From: an uncultured Lachnospiraceae bacterium
GTDB taxonomy: Bacteria; Bacillota; Clostridia; Lachnospirales; Lachnospiraceae
Direction of reading: 5' to 3'
Assembly: GCA_910579935.1 (NCBI GenBank)
Contig: CAJTVQ010000009.1
Location: forward strand, 1-64,000
Length of the DNA stretch: 64,000 bases
Below the pieces are notes generated by a model. That model saw only the letters and a list, made by a program, of their open reading frames with translations, did not search any database and was not told where the DNA came from. Position numbers and translations under genes: made by a program. Every line of letters begins with the position of its first letter. The first letter of the stretch is position 1. This document shows positions 51,548 to 60,861 of the stretch, in pieces.

Positions 51548-54500
51548 TTATAGCAGATGTCTCCCGTACAGAGCGACTAAATTCTTCAAATAGAGGTATC
51601 TTTCTTTGGCGATTGCCGAAGCTTCGGAAAAGAGCTGTTCTGCTTCTTCCGGTTTTGTTCGTTTTAATACATCGTACCGGTTTTCTCCCGCAAGGAATTT
51701 CCCGTAATCCAGGATGGGTTCTTTGCTGTCCAGAATAAAAGGATTTTCACCTTTTTCGCGCAGGGACGGATCAAAGCGGAACAAATGCCAGTAACCGGTC
51801 TCCACTGCTTTGGCTTCTTCGTGCTGGGAGCTGCCCATTCCGGCGCGGATGCCGTGGCTGATGCAGGGAGCATAGGCGATGATAAGGGAAGGGCCGGGGT
51901 AGCTTTCCGCTTCGGTTATTGCTTTAATGGTCTGGTTATGATCCGCGCCCATGGCAATCTGCGCTACATAGACATAACCGTAGCTCATCGCCATGGTGGC
52001 CAGATCTTTTTTCTTCGTAGTTTTCCCGCCGGAGGCAAATTTGGCGGTGGAACCAATGGGCGTTGCCTTGGAAGACTGGCCGCCGGTATTGGAATATACT
52101 TCCGTATCAAAAATCAGGATATTGATATCTTTTCCGGAAGCAAGTACGTGATCGAGGCCTCCGAATCCGATGTCATAGGCCCACCCGTCACCGCCGAAGA
52201 TCCATTGGGATTTTTTGGATAAAAAGTCCTTGTTTTCCAATAAACTGAGGTATTGGTCCGGAGGCGGACAGGATTCCAGTGCATGAACCAGCATGTCTGT
52301 GGCCGTGCTGTTTTCCCTGCCGTCATGAAAAGTGAGGAGCCATTGTTCCACTGCCTGCTGAAGTGACGGATGGGAAGAATGGTCTGCCGCATGTTCCGCA
52401 TCGGAAGGATTTTCGCGTAAGTGTGTCAAAAGAGCTTCCGCCTGTTGTTTCAGCTGCTGGCGGAGAGCGTTTTGCGCCAGCAGCATACCATATCCGAATT
52501 CTGCCGCATCTTCGAACAGGGAATTGGACCATGCGGGTCCCCGTCCCTGCTCATTGACGGTGTAAGCCGTAGCAGGAGAGGAATTGGCCCAGATGGAAGA
52601 ACAGCCGGTGGCATTGGCGATATACATCCGGTCACCGAAGAGCTGTGTGACCAGCCTGGCATAGGGTGTTTCCCCGCATCCGGCGCAGGCTCCGTGGAAT
52701 TCCAAAAGGGGCCGCTTGAACTGGCTGCCCTTGACGGTCGTTTCTTTGAATTTTTCCGCAGTCTCCGGTTTTACGGGAAGGGACTTGCCGTAGTCAAAAT
52801 ATTGCTGCCGCTCTTCATGCTCTTTGACGGGACACATTTCCAAAGCCTTGTTCCCCTGTTTGCCGGGACATACGCCGGCACAGGAACCACAGCCGGTGCA
52901 GTCCGTTTCCGAAACCGTAACGGAGAAAGAATATTCCGGCAGTCCTTGCATGGGAAGGGTTCTCATGCCTTCGGGAGCCTTGGAACGTTCCTCTTCGGTC
53001 ATGACGGCGGGACGGATGACTGCATGAGGGCATACAAAGGAACAGCGGTTGCATTGGATGCAGTTCTCCGGTTTCCACACAGGCACTTCCGTTGCGACAT
53101 TCCGTCTTTCATGAGCCGAGGAACCGGAGGGGAAAGCGCCGTCCACATAAGGAAGGAAAGCGGATACCGGAAGGGAATTTCCTCTTTGTTCCGTGATGAC
53201 TTTCTGAAGTTCCTCCACATAGGTAAGGACTTCAGGGCGGTCTGGGAGCAGTTTGGCATCCAGGGCCTCGTATCCGGCATTTTTCCATTCGGGAGGCACG
53301 GTGACTTTTACCACATCCTCAATGCCTCGGTCGATGGCTTCATAGTTCATTTTGATGACCTTCTCTCCCTTTTTCCGATAACTGATTCCGGCAGCCTGTT
53401 TCATCAGCCGGCGGGCCTCTTCGATGGGGAGAATCCCGGAGAGGCGGAAAAAAGCAGCCTGCAGGATCGTGCTGATTTTATTGTTCAGTCCGATTTCTTT
53501 TCCGATGCGGATGGCATCGATGATATAAAATTGGATGTTGTGTTCTGCAATATAGCGTTTTACCTGACCGGGGAGATAGTTTTCCAGTTCTTCCTCTTTA
53601 AAATAGCAATTTAATAAGAAGGTTCCCCCGTCCTTTACTTCCTGAACCATATTGTATTTATGAAGGTAGACCGGATTGTGGCAGGCTGTAAAATCCGCAC
53701 GGTTTATTAAGTAAGCGGAGCGGATTTCAGAATCACCGAAGCGCAGGTGGGATACGGTCAGCCCCCTGGATTTTTTGGAGTCATAGTCAAAATAAGCCTG
53801 TACGTATTTATCCGTATGGTTTCCGATGATCTTAACGGAATTTTTGTTGGCGCTGATGGTTCCGTCTCCGCCAAGTCCCCAGAATTTGCAGCAAACCGTA
53901 TCAGAAGGAGCGGTATGGACGGTTTCCCGAATGGGCAGGGACAGATGGGTAACGTCGTCCGTAATGCCGACGGTGAAAAAGGATTTTGCTCCCTTTCCCA
54001 TATTTTGGAACACCGCATGGATCTGCTCAGGGGTAGTATCTTTGGAACTGAGTCCGTACCGTCCGGAAAAAACAGGAATATCGTGGTAATCTGTGCCGCG
54101 GAGCGCTGCCGCAACATCCAGATAGAGGGGTTCCCCTATGGCTCCCGGTTCTTTGGTGCGGTCCAAAACGGTAATCTGCTTTATGCCTGCCGGAAGAACC
54201 TTCAGCAGATGGGGAACGCTGAAGGGACGGTAAAGATGTACTTCCACCAGTCCGGTTTTCATAGTCCTGTCTGTCTGGTTCAGATAGTCTATGGTTTCCT
54301 TTATGGTTTGGCAGACGGAGCCCATGGCGATGAGGATATGTTCCGCATCCGGAGCGCCGTAATACTGGAATAGTCCGTATCGGGTTCCGATACGGCGGTT
54401 GATTTCTTCCAGATAGTTTTCTACAATCTCCGGAAGTTCGTTATAATAGGGATTGCAGGCTTCTCTGGCCTGAAAGAAAATGTCGGGATTTTGCGCGGAC

Positions 54501-55150
54501 CCCATCATTTTTCCGCGGGCGGGATGCAGGGCGCTGCGGCGGAAAGCGGCGATGGCTTCAGTGTCTGCCATATCTTTTAAATCCTCATAATCCCAGACTT
54601 CGATTTTCTGCATTTCATGAGAGGTACGGAAACCGTCAAAGAAATTGATAAACGGTATTCTTCCTTTTATGGCGGATAAATGAGCAGCAGGGGTCAGGTC
54701 CATGACTTCCTGTACACTGCCGCTGGCCAGCATGGCTGTTCCGGTCTGCCGGCAGGCATAGATATCGGAGTGGTCACCGAATATGGAAAGGGCGTGGGTG
54801 GCTATGGTTCTTGCGGCCACGTTGAATACGCCGGGAAGCAGTTCGCCGGCTATTTTGTACAGATTGGGTATCATGAGCAGCAGTCCCTGGGAAGAGGTAA
54901 AAGTAGTAGTCAGCGCTCCGGCGGTCAGCGCTCCGTGAACGGCTCCTGCCGCTCCTGCTTCAGACTGCATTTCGGTTACATGTACGGGCTGGCCGAAAAT
55001 ATTGTTCCGTCCTTCGGCGGACCATTCGTCCGTGTATTCCGCCATCGTAGAGGATGGGGTAATGGGATAGATAGCGGCAGCGTCGCTGTAGGCATAGGAT
55101 ACATGGGCGGCTGCCTGATTGCCGTCCATGGTTTTTTTTGTCCGTTTCAT
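51548..55150 (-). CDS. nifJ: Pyruvate:ferredoxin (flavodoxin) oxidoreductase
   Basis: The 1200-residue single-chain enzyme oxidises pyruvate to acetyl-CoA and carbon dioxide while reducing ferredoxin. The order is the pyrimidine-binding domain with YPITPSSTMAEYTDEW at the start, the gamma domain, and a two-cluster ferredoxin domain (CIQCNRCSFVCPH near 690 and CTGCGSCAGVCPG near 750). A further cysteine pair in HGACAGCGETPYARL and the thiamine-pyrophosphate domain (GGDGWAYDIGFGGLDHV near 970) follow. Start at 55150 behind AAAAGGAGG. This is the central pyruvate enzyme of an anaerobe. Confidence 0.97.
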   Translation of the reverse strand: MKRTKKTMDGNQAAAHVSYAYSDAAAIYPITPSSTMAEYTDEWSAEGRNNIFGQPVHVTEMQSEAGAAGAVHGALTAGALTTTFTSSQGLLLMIPNLYKIAGELLPGVFNVAARTIATHALSIFGDHSDIYACRQTGTAMLASGSVQEVMDLTPAAHLSAIKGRIPFINFFDGFRTSHEMQKIEVWDYEDLKDMADTEAIAAFRRSALHPARGKMMGSAQNPDIFFQAREACNPYYNELPEIVENYLEEINRRIGTRYGLFQYYGAPDAEHILIAMGSVCQTIKETIDYLNQTDRTMKTGLVEVHLYRPFSVPHLLKVLPAGIKQITVLDRTKEPGAIGEPLYLDVAAALRGTDYHDIPVFSGRYGLSSKDTTPEQIHAVFQNMGKGAKSFFTVGITDDVTHLSLPIRETVHTAPSDTVCCKFWGLGGDGTISANKNSVKIIGNHTDKYVQAYFDYDSKKSRGLTVSHLRFGDSEIRSAYLINRADFTACHNPVYLHKYNMVQEVKDGGTFLLNCYFKEEELENYLPGQVKRYIAEHNIQFYIIDAIRIGKEIGLNNKISTILQAAFFRLSGILPIEEARRLMKQAAGISYRKKGEKVIKMNYEAIDRGIEDVVKVTVPPEWKNAGYEALDAKLLPDRPEVLTYVEELQKVITEQRGNSLPVSAFLPYVDGAFPSGSSAHERRNVATEVPVWKPENCIQCNRCSFVCPHAVIRPAVMTEEERSKAPEGMRTLPMQGLPEYSFSVTVSETDCTGCGSCAGVCPGKQGNKALEMCPVKEHEERQQYFDYGKSLPVKPETAEKFKETTVKGSQFKRPLLEFHGACAGCGETPYARLVTQLFGDRMYIANATGCSSIWANSSPATAYTVNEQGRGPAWSNSLFEDAAEFGYGMLLAQNALRQQLKQQAEALLTHLRENPSDAEHAADHSSHPSLQQAVEQWLLTFHDGRENSTATDMLVHALESCPPPDQYLSLLENKDFLSKKSQWIFGGDGWAYDIGFGGLDHVLASGKDINILIFDTEVYSNTGGQSSKATPIGSTAKFASGGKTTKKKDLATMAMSYGYVYVAQIAMGADHNQTIKAITEAESYPGPSLIIAYAPCISHGIRAGMGSSQHEEAKAVETGYWHLFRFDPSLREKGENPFILDSKEPILDYGKFLAGENRYDVLKRTKPEEAEQLFSEASAIAKERYLYLKNLVALYGRHLL

Positions 55151-55290
55151 TGTAAGGAACCTCCTTTTGTTGTTTTGTTTTGAACCGCCGTCCGACCGGC
55201 AGCTTTTTCTTTATTATTCAATCATGGCGGAAATAATATGTATGAATAAATATTGCTAGTTGTATTTTATTTTCATATAATAATGAAAGA

Positions 55291-55335
55291 ACGGAACGGA
55301 ACGGAACGGAACGGAACGGAACGGAACGGAACGGA
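55291..55335 (+). repeat. Pentanucleotide tandem repeat (ACGGA)9
   Basis: Nine exact copies of ACGGA sit between the AT-rich promoter-like region and the GGAGGAAGG ribosome binding site of cca. The unit is five bases, so gain or loss of one copy would shift any reading frame passing through it and change leader spacing. Confidence 0.95.
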
Positions 55336-55348
55336 ATGGGAGGAAGGT

Positions 55349-56677
55349 ATGGATATTAAGCTGCCAGATAAGGTAAAATATATTATTACGAAAATAGAAG
55401 ACGCCGGGTATGAGGCATATGCGGTGGGAGGATGCGTGAGGGATTCGGTCATTGGCAGAACGCCCGATGACTGGGATATTACGACTTCGGCAGAACCCCG
55501 GCAGGTGAAAGCGCTTTTCAGGCGCACGGTGGATACGGGAATCCGGCACGGAACGGTAACGGTCATGCTGGAAAAGGAAGGATTTGAGGTGACGACATAC
55601 CGTATCGACGGTGAATACGAGGACGGCAGACATCCGAAAGAGGTTATTTTCACCGGCAGGCTGGAGGAAGATTTGCGGCGCAGGGACTTTACCATCAACG
55701 CCATGGCATATAATGAACGGAGTGGATTGGTTGACCTTTTCGGAGGGGCGGAGGATATCAGAAACCGGACTGTCCGGTGTGTGGGTAAGGCGGAAGAGCG
55801 TTTTGATGAGGATGCCCTGCGTATGATGCGTGCAGTGCGTTTTTCCGCGCAGCTGGGCTATTCGATCGAGGCGGGGACCGCGGCTGCCATTAAGAAGATG
55901 GCCGGGAATCTGAAAAAGATAAGTGCGGAAAGGATCAGGACGGAATTAGTGAAGCTTTTGGTTTCTCCCCATCCGGATCATCTGCGTATTTGTTATGAAA
56001 CCGGAATAACGAAAATGGTTCTGCCGGAATTTGACCGGTGTATGGAAACCGTACAGAATAATCCCCATCACTGTTATACGGTGGGTGAACATATCCTGCA
56101 GTCCATGCGGAAGGTAAGGTGTGACAAGGTTCTGCGCCTTACAATGCTGATGCACGACATCGGCAAGCCGGAGACGAAGACTACGGACGGGGAGGGAACA
56201 GACCATTTTCATGGACATGCCGCGGTGAGCGCGGAGATTGTGGAGAATGTATTCCGGCGGCTGAAGTTTGATAACGATACGCTCCGTACAGTGGAAAGGC
56301 TGGTATTGTATCATGATTATGATATAAATCCTGCACCGGGGGGTGTACGGAGGGCCGTTCATAAGATCGGCGAGGATATTTTTCCGCTTCTGTTTGAGGT
56401 AAAAAGAGCGGATATGCTGGCACAGAGCGAATACCAAAGAGAGGAAAAGGAAAACAGGCTGGAACAGGTAAAGGCGGTTTATGGAGAAGTCATAAGGCAG
56501 AGGGACTGCGTTTCCCTCCGTACGCTGGCAGTTACGGGAAAGGATCTGATGGATGCAGGGATGAAGCCCGGAAAGGAGATAGGACAGGTACTGGGCAAAC
56601 TGTTGGAAGCCGTATTGGAAAATCCGGAAAAAAATACGAAGGAAGAATTGCTAAAGCTGTATGAATACTTTTTATGA
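55349..56677 (+). CDS. cca: CCA tRNA nucleotidyltransferase
   Basis: The start ATG 55349 lies behind GGGAGGAAGGT; the frame is open through the repeat back to 55253 but that N-terminus would be low complexity. The 442-residue protein has the head motif YAVGGCVRDSVIGRTPDDWDI, the DFTINAMAYNE motif, and HxD-type residues in MLMHDIGKPETKT followed by FHGHAA. It therefore has a nucleotidyltransferase head and an HD domain. It adds or repairs the 3' CCA of tRNA. Confidence 0.93.
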   Translation: MDIKLPDKVKYIITKIEDAGYEAYAVGGCVRDSVIGRTPDDWDITTSAEPRQVKALFRRTVDTGIRHGTVTVMLEKEGFEVTTYRIDGEYEDGRHPKEVIFTGRLEEDLRRRDFTINAMAYNERSGLVDLFGGAEDIRNRTVRCVGKAEERFDEDALRMMRAVRFSAQLGYSIEAGTAAAIKKMAGNLKKISAERIRTELVKLLVSPHPDHLRICYETGITKMVLPEFDRCMETVQNNPHHCYTVGEHILQSMRKVRCDKVLRLTMLMHDIGKPETKTTDGEGTDHFHGHAAVSAEIVENVFRRLKFDNDTLRTVERLVLYHDYDINPAPGGVRRAVHKIGEDIFPLLFEVKRADMLAQSEYQREEKENRLEQVKAVYGEVIRQRDCVSLRTLAVTGKDLMDAGMKPGKEIGQVLGKLLEAVLENPEKNTKEELLKLYEYFL

Positions 56678-56734
56678 TTGGTTCATAAGATAGGATAGGT
56701 CGATTAGACGGAACCGAAAATAGGGGGTATTTAC

Positions 56735-57763
56735 GTGAATGACAGGGCAGTCAGCGTACTTGAAAATTATGAAATAGAAGTACTGCGTACATGGAAAGGC
56801 CGTGGGGCAATATTGTGTGAGTCCGATAAGGGCCTGCTGATCTTGAAAGAGTATACGGGGTCGAAAGATAAGATCATGTTTCAGGACGCACTGCTTCAGA
56901 AAATCCGTGAGCAGGGTTTCCTTGCGGTAGAGAGTCTTCTGAAAACCAAAGAGGGGGAGCTCATCGTATATGACCAGGACAGAACGCCGTATATTCTGAA
57001 AACTTATTTTGACGGTAAGGAATGTAATCTGCGGGATACCCGGGAGTGTGTGCAGGCTGTGAAGACTTTGGCAAAGCTTCACAAGGCATCCTGTGTGAAA
57101 ATGGAGGATTTTCCGGAATGGAACCAGAAACCGGAGTTTGGCATTGACAAAGAGTATGAAAAGCATAACCGGGAACTCAGGAAGGTAAGAAAGTTTCTGA
57201 AGGAAAAGAGCCAGAAAACCAATTTTGAAATTTTCCTGTTAAAGCACTATGATCATTTCTTTCAGGCGGCCCTGCAGACTGCGGACGAAGTGCATTCTTA
57301 CATAACCGGAAGAGGGAAAGAAGAAGCGGGAGATACCTGCATTATCTGTCATGGGGATTATCAGTATCATAATATCATTGTGGAAAATTGCAGAGAGGAC
57401 GTAAACGGCGGAAAGGCTGAGATGTCAATCGTTAATTTTGAGAAGTGCATAAAAGATAATCCGGTGAGAGATTTATATTTATTTATGAGAAAGCTTTTGG
57501 AAAAGAGCGGCTGGTCACAGGAACTGGGAACCCTGCTTCTGTCGGCCTATCATGAAGAACGTGCGTTATCCGCAGAAGATTACAGACAACTGTACTATAG
57601 GATGTTGTACCCGGAAAAATTTTGGAAGATAGTAAATTTTTACTATAATTCCGGTAAAGCGTGGATACCTGGACGCAATACAGAAAAAATGGAGAAAGTA
57701 TTGGGGCAGGAACCGGAAAAAATTCAATTTTTGGAAAATTATAAAAGCACTTATATTTTTTAA
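56735..57763 (+). CDS. CotS-family spore coat protein (kinase fold)
   Basis: The 342-residue protein starts at GTG 56735 behind AGGGGGTATTTAC. It has an aminoglycoside-phosphotransferase-like fold: a lysine in GLLILKEYTGS, and the catalytic loop ICHGDYQYHNIIVENC near residue 205 with the following acidic segment (SIVNFEK) where DFD is usual. The family includes CotS, CotI and YutH coat proteins of Bacillus spores. The altered metal-binding motif suggests a possibly non-catalytic coat component. A terminator overlaps its stop codon. Confidence 0.82.
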   Translation: MNDRAVSVLENYEIEVLRTWKGRGAILCESDKGLLILKEYTGSKDKIMFQDALLQKIREQGFLAVESLLKTKEGELIVYDQDRTPYILKTYFDGKECNLRDTRECVQAVKTLAKLHKASCVKMEDFPEWNQKPEFGIDKEYEKHNRELRKVRKFLKEKSQKTNFEIFLLKHYDHFFQAALQTADEVHSYITGRGKEEAGDTCIICHGDYQYHNIIVENCREDVNGGKAEMSIVNFEKCIKDNPVRDLYLFMRKLLEKSGWSQELGTLLLSAYHEERALSAEDYRQLYYRMLYPEKFWKIVNFYYNSGKAWIPGRNTEKMEKVLGQEPEKIQFLENYKSTYIF

Positions 57764-57780
57764 GTGCTTTTCTTTTTTTT
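57743..57780 (+). terminator. Terminator overlapping the CotS-like stop codon
   Basis: AAAAGCACTTA (57743-57753) pairs with TAAGTGCTTTT (57761-57771), followed by CTTTTTTTT. The TAA at 57761 is the stop codon of the gene. Confidence 0.85.
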
Positions 57781-57839
57781 CATATTAGTATATAATAACA
57801 AAATACATAAGTTTTTTGGATTCAGATGAGGAGGTTTTC

Positions 57840-59291
57840 ATGCATAGCAGTTTTTTGGGGAAAAAAGGAAAACCGGTACTATTGGCAGTATCCGTACTTT
57901 CCATATTGACGGCAGGAATGGTGGCGGCCGGTCTGTTAGCGGGCAGCGACAGCAGGGGATTGGCGTATGAATCCGGTTATGAAAGATATGATTCGGGCTT
58001 TGTCATTGCCCAGCCCGGAAGTTATGACTCAGCGGATGTTGCGGTTATAAGGGAAATCGATGAGGAACAGAATACCATCACGTTCATGAATATTGAAACA
58101 GGTAAATATTATACGCTGGCCTATGACGGAACTACCGTTACCGCAGATAAATACGGAAACGGTATGGCAATGGCACAGATGAACGACGGCGACATTGTGG
58201 ACGTTACGTTTCTGAGAAGCAAGAAGAAACTGTCCAGCATGAAGCTGTCCGACAGTGCATGGGTGATGGAAGACGTGCAGAAGTATAATTTTGATATGCT
58301 TAGGAAAAGTGCGGAAGTCGGCAGCGGGGTATACAGCCTGAGGAATAATCTGGTCGTATCTTCGGAAGGAAAGGATGCACAGCTGGAGGATATCGTCCGG
58401 GGCGATGTGGTTTCGGTCAGCGGTGTAGGAAACAGCGTATACAGTGTGGTAGTGAAAGAAGGACACGGTTATCTGCGTCTGAGCGCTAACGATTATCTGA
58501 AAGGCGGATGGATCGAAGTGGGTCAGGAAGTCATTCAGCAGGTTACGGAAGATATGCTTTTAGTAGTGCCGGAAGGCAGTTATAATGTACGTCTGACGGC
58601 GGCCGGTATTGACGAGGTCAGGCCGGTAACGATCTACAGGAATCAGGAACTGACACTGAATGTCAGTGATTTGGAGCCGGAGGCTCCGAAAGTCGGAAAA
58701 ATTGTATTTGCTATCAGTCCCGCCAGTGCAACCGTCCTGATCGACGGGGAGCAGGCAGATATCAAAGGGCCGGTAGAAGTCGAATACGGCGTTCACCAGC
58801 TGATCGTAAAAGCGCAGGGGTATGAAACGGTGACCCAGTATATCCGGGTAGGACAAGAACTGGCAAGTATCAGCATTACGCTGGAGAAAGAGGATGAAGC
58901 CAATACGGATGGGACGAATCCGAATAACAGTGTCAGCGGCAATTCATCGGAGATTTCCGCCAGTGACTTAAGTTCCTATAGGATATACATACAGTCTCCT
59001 GCTGATGTGGAAGTATACTGGGACGGAGTATATAAAGGACTGGCACCGGTAAGTTTTAAGAAGGAAGCAGGTATGCATACGATCACCCTCCGCAGGTCGG
59101 GATATATAACAAAGAGTTATACGGTGCAGATTGATGAAGAAGAAAAGGATGTGACCTATTCATTCTCCGACCTTGTAAAAGAAGATGCCACGATAACGGT
59201 GAGCGGGAACAGCAGCGTGAGCGGAAACAGTACCGACAATAAGAAAAATAATTATGTCAGCGGCAACCGGGCCGAAAAGGATGAGGATTGA
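57840..59291 (+). CDS. Membrane-anchored PEGA-domain protein
   Basis: The 483-residue protein starts at ATG 57840 behind GAGGAGG (about 57828-57834). A membrane helix lies near 12-34 (KPVLLAVSVLSILTAGMVAA). The extracellular region has several beta domains, including PEGA-type repeats with the ATVLIDGEQADIKGPVEVEY and DVEVYWDGVYKGLAPVSFK patterns. The C-terminal tail is rich in VSGN repeats. PEGA domains occur on surface and secreted proteins. The role here, next to sporulation genes, is unknown. Confidence 0.75.
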   Translation: MHSSFLGKKGKPVLLAVSVLSILTAGMVAAGLLAGSDSRGLAYESGYERYDSGFVIAQPGSYDSADVAVIREIDEEQNTITFMNIETGKYYTLAYDGTTVTADKYGNGMAMAQMNDGDIVDVTFLRSKKKLSSMKLSDSAWVMEDVQKYNFDMLRKSAEVGSGVYSLRNNLVVSSEGKDAQLEDIVRGDVVSVSGVGNSVYSVVVKEGHGYLRLSANDYLKGGWIEVGQEVIQQVTEDMLLVVPEGSYNVRLTAAGIDEVRPVTIYRNQELTLNVSDLEPEAPKVGKIVFAISPASATVLIDGEQADIKGPVEVEYGVHQLIVKAQGYETVTQYIRVGQELASISITLEKEDEANTDGTNPNNSVSGNSSEISASDLSSYRIYIQSPADVEVYWDGVYKGLAPVSFKKEAGMHTITLRRSGYITKSYTVQIDEEEKDVTYSFSDLVKEDATITVSGNSSVSGNSTDNKKNNYVSGNRAEKDED

Positions 59292-59351
59292 CGGATAAAA
59301 GAGGCGGCCGGTGCGGAGAGCTTGAAAATAGCCTAAAAAGGCAGATTTTGC

Positions 59352-59380
59352 TTGACAAAACATTGGAAAGCGTCTATATA
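59352..59380 (+). promoter_or_regulatory. hup: Promoter of hup with a palindrome at -10
   Basis: TTGACA (59352-59357) and TATATA (59375-59380) are 17 bp apart. The inverted repeat CGTCTATA/TATAGACG (59371-59378 and 59385-59392) covers the -10 and could be an operator. Confidence 0.75.
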
Positions 59381-59451
59381 TATGTATAGACGTTTCAAAA
59401 GAGAGACTTCTAAATGAAAATATAAACTCAATTTAACAGGAGGAGTTCAAG

Positions 59452-59727
59452 ATGAACAAAACAGAATTAATTGCAGCTATGGCTGATCAGGCTGGATTAT
59501 CTAAAAAAGACGCAGAGAAGGCATTAAAAGCTTTTACGGATGTTGTTGCTGAAGAATTAAAGAAAGACGGTAAGGTACAGTTGGTTGGCTTTGGTACTTT
59601 TGAAGTTTCCAATAGAGCTGCAAGAGAGGGAAGAAATCCCCAGAGCGGCGAAGTTATGAAGATTGCAGCTTCCAAGGCTCCTAAGTTTAAGGCTGGCAAG
59701 GCTTTAAAAGATCTGGTTAATGCATAA
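59452..59727 (+). CDS. hup: HU family DNA-binding protein
   Basis: The 91-residue nucleoid protein has the HU start MNKTELIAAMADQAGL and the conserved arm GFGTFEVSNRAAREGRNPQ with the proline that intercalates into DNA. Start behind AACAGGAGGAG. It is followed by rqcP as in other Firmicutes and shares its operon. Confidence 0.97.
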   Translation: MNKTELIAAMADQAGLSKKDAEKALKAFTDVVAEELKKDGKVQLVGFGTFEVSNRAAREGRNPQSGEVMKIAASKAPKFKAGKALKDLVNA

Positions 59728-59742
59728 TAAATCCGGGCAGTT

Positions 59743-59982
59743 ATGAGATTAGATAAGTATTTGAAAGTATCGCGTCTGATCAAGAGGCGCACGGTTGCCA
59801 ATGAAGCCTGTGATGCAGGGAGGGTGTTTATTAACGATAAACCTGCAAAAGCCTCTGCAAATGTAAAGCAAGGTGATATCATCACGATACAATTTGGAAA
59901 TAAAGATGTGAAGGTAGAGGTACTGGACATACAGGAAACAGTAAAAAAGGACGAAGCGAAAGAATTGTTCCGGTATATTTAA
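59743..59982 (+). CDS. rqcP: S4-domain RNA-binding protein RqcP (YabO)
   Basis: This 79-residue protein is an S4 RNA-binding domain from the start MRLDKYLKVSRLIKRRTVAN. RqcP works with RqcH to add alanine tails to stalled nascent chains on 50S ribosomes. Its place between hup and yabP matches the Bacillus order. Its own ribosome binding site is weak, and it starts 15 bases after hup. Confidence 0.93.
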   Translation: MRLDKYLKVSRLIKRRTVANEACDAGRVFINDKPAKASANVKQGDIITIQFGNKDVKVEVLDIQETVKKDEAKELFRYI

Positions 59983-59989
59983 AATATTC

Positions 59990-60027
59990 CCCTCATATAA
60001 TCTATAAAAGATTATATGAGGGATTTT
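59990..60027 (+). terminator. Hairpin between rqcP and yabP
   Basis: The 13-bp arms (59990-60002 and 60010-60022) pair perfectly over a short loop, followed by ATTTTT. The 3' arm ends in the GAGGG used as ribosome binding site of yabP, so the hairpin can both end the hup-rqcP transcript and hide the yabP start. Confidence 0.75.
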
Positions 60028-60029
60028 TC

Positions 60030-60320
60030 ATGGAAGATTTAAATGCTGCGAAACAGCGCACCCATAAATTAATGCTTACTAACAGAAGGACATGTACCAT
60101 CAGCGGGGTATGTGACGTATTATCATTTGATGTGAAGGAGGTAATACTTGAAACGGATCAGGGGATGCTCATGATAAAGGGCGAAGACCTGCATGTAAGC
60201 CGTCTGACACTGGATAAGGGAGAAGTGGATATCGACGGAAAGATGGACAGTTTCACATATTCGGAAGCGGCGGGATATGGCAATAAAGGGGAATCCCTGC
60301 TGTCAAAATTGTTTAAGTAG
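60030..60320 (+). CDS. yabP: Sporulation protein YabP
   Basis: The 96-residue protein has the family pattern LMLTNRRTCTISGVCDVLSFD and a beta-rich core. YabP is made in the mother cell and is needed for spore cortex formation together with YabQ. It lies just before yabQ (7 bases). Start ATG 60030 uses the GAGGG in the hairpin. Confidence 0.92.
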   Translation: MEDLNAAKQRTHKLMLTNRRTCTISGVCDVLSFDVKEVILETDQGMLMIKGEDLHVSRLTLDKGEVDIDGKMDSFTYSEAAGYGNKGESLLSKLFK

Positions 60321-60327
60321 GTGAAGG

Positions 60328-60816
60328 ATGAGTCAGGACATTATTAATGAGGTGTATTTTCTTGGCGGTTCTGTGTTTATGGGAATTGTCATTACTTTTG
60401 TATACGATTTCATTCTGATAGGGCGGCAGGTAGTGAGGCATGGTCTTTTTGCCGTATCGCTGGAAGATCTGGTTTTCTGGCTGGCATGTGCCGTTTCCGT
60501 GTTCTACATGCTTTATGAGGAAAATAACGGTGTCCTGCGGTGGTTCGCAGTAGCGGGAGCCGCAGTTGGAATGTTGTTGTATAAGCGGATCATGGGAAAA
60601 AAATTTGTCAGGATCATGTCGGCTGTTTTATTAAAGGAAATACATATTCTCCGGAAAACGGCAGGATTTTTGTTCCGGCCCTTTAGATGGCTGATGAGAA
60701 AAATAAGGGTATTGTTCTGCTTTTTCCGCAGAAGGGAAAAGCGTCTGTGCAAATATGTGAAAAAGAAGTTGACGGGGGCTGCAAAAGCACTTAAAATATT
60801 ATTACATAAGCATTGA
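60328..60816 (+). CDS. yabQ: Spore cortex biosynthesis protein YabQ
   Basis: The 162-residue protein has about three membrane segments (FLGGSVFMGIVITFVYDFI at the start) and a strongly basic C-terminal tail. YabQ is a mother-cell membrane protein required for cortex synthesis. It follows yabP in the same operon. Confidence 0.9.
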   Translation: MSQDIINEVYFLGGSVFMGIVITFVYDFILIGRQVVRHGLFAVSLEDLVFWLACAVSVFYMLYEENNGVLRWFAVAGAAVGMLLYKRIMGKKFVRIMSAVLLKEIHILRKTAGFLFRPFRWLMRKIRVLFCFFRRREKRLCKYVKKKLTGAAKALKILLHKH

Positions 60817-60861
60817 GCCGTATAGGGAAAATGGAACGGCATGGACAGGGAAGGAGGCATT

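Noticed and set aside
52421..53614. A 397-codon plus-strand open frame
   Set aside because: It is antisense to nifJ, whose motifs are complete across the region.
55291..55335. The ACGGA repeat as a CRISPR or attachment site
   Set aside because: The unit is only five bases, with no spacers and no cas or integrase gene.
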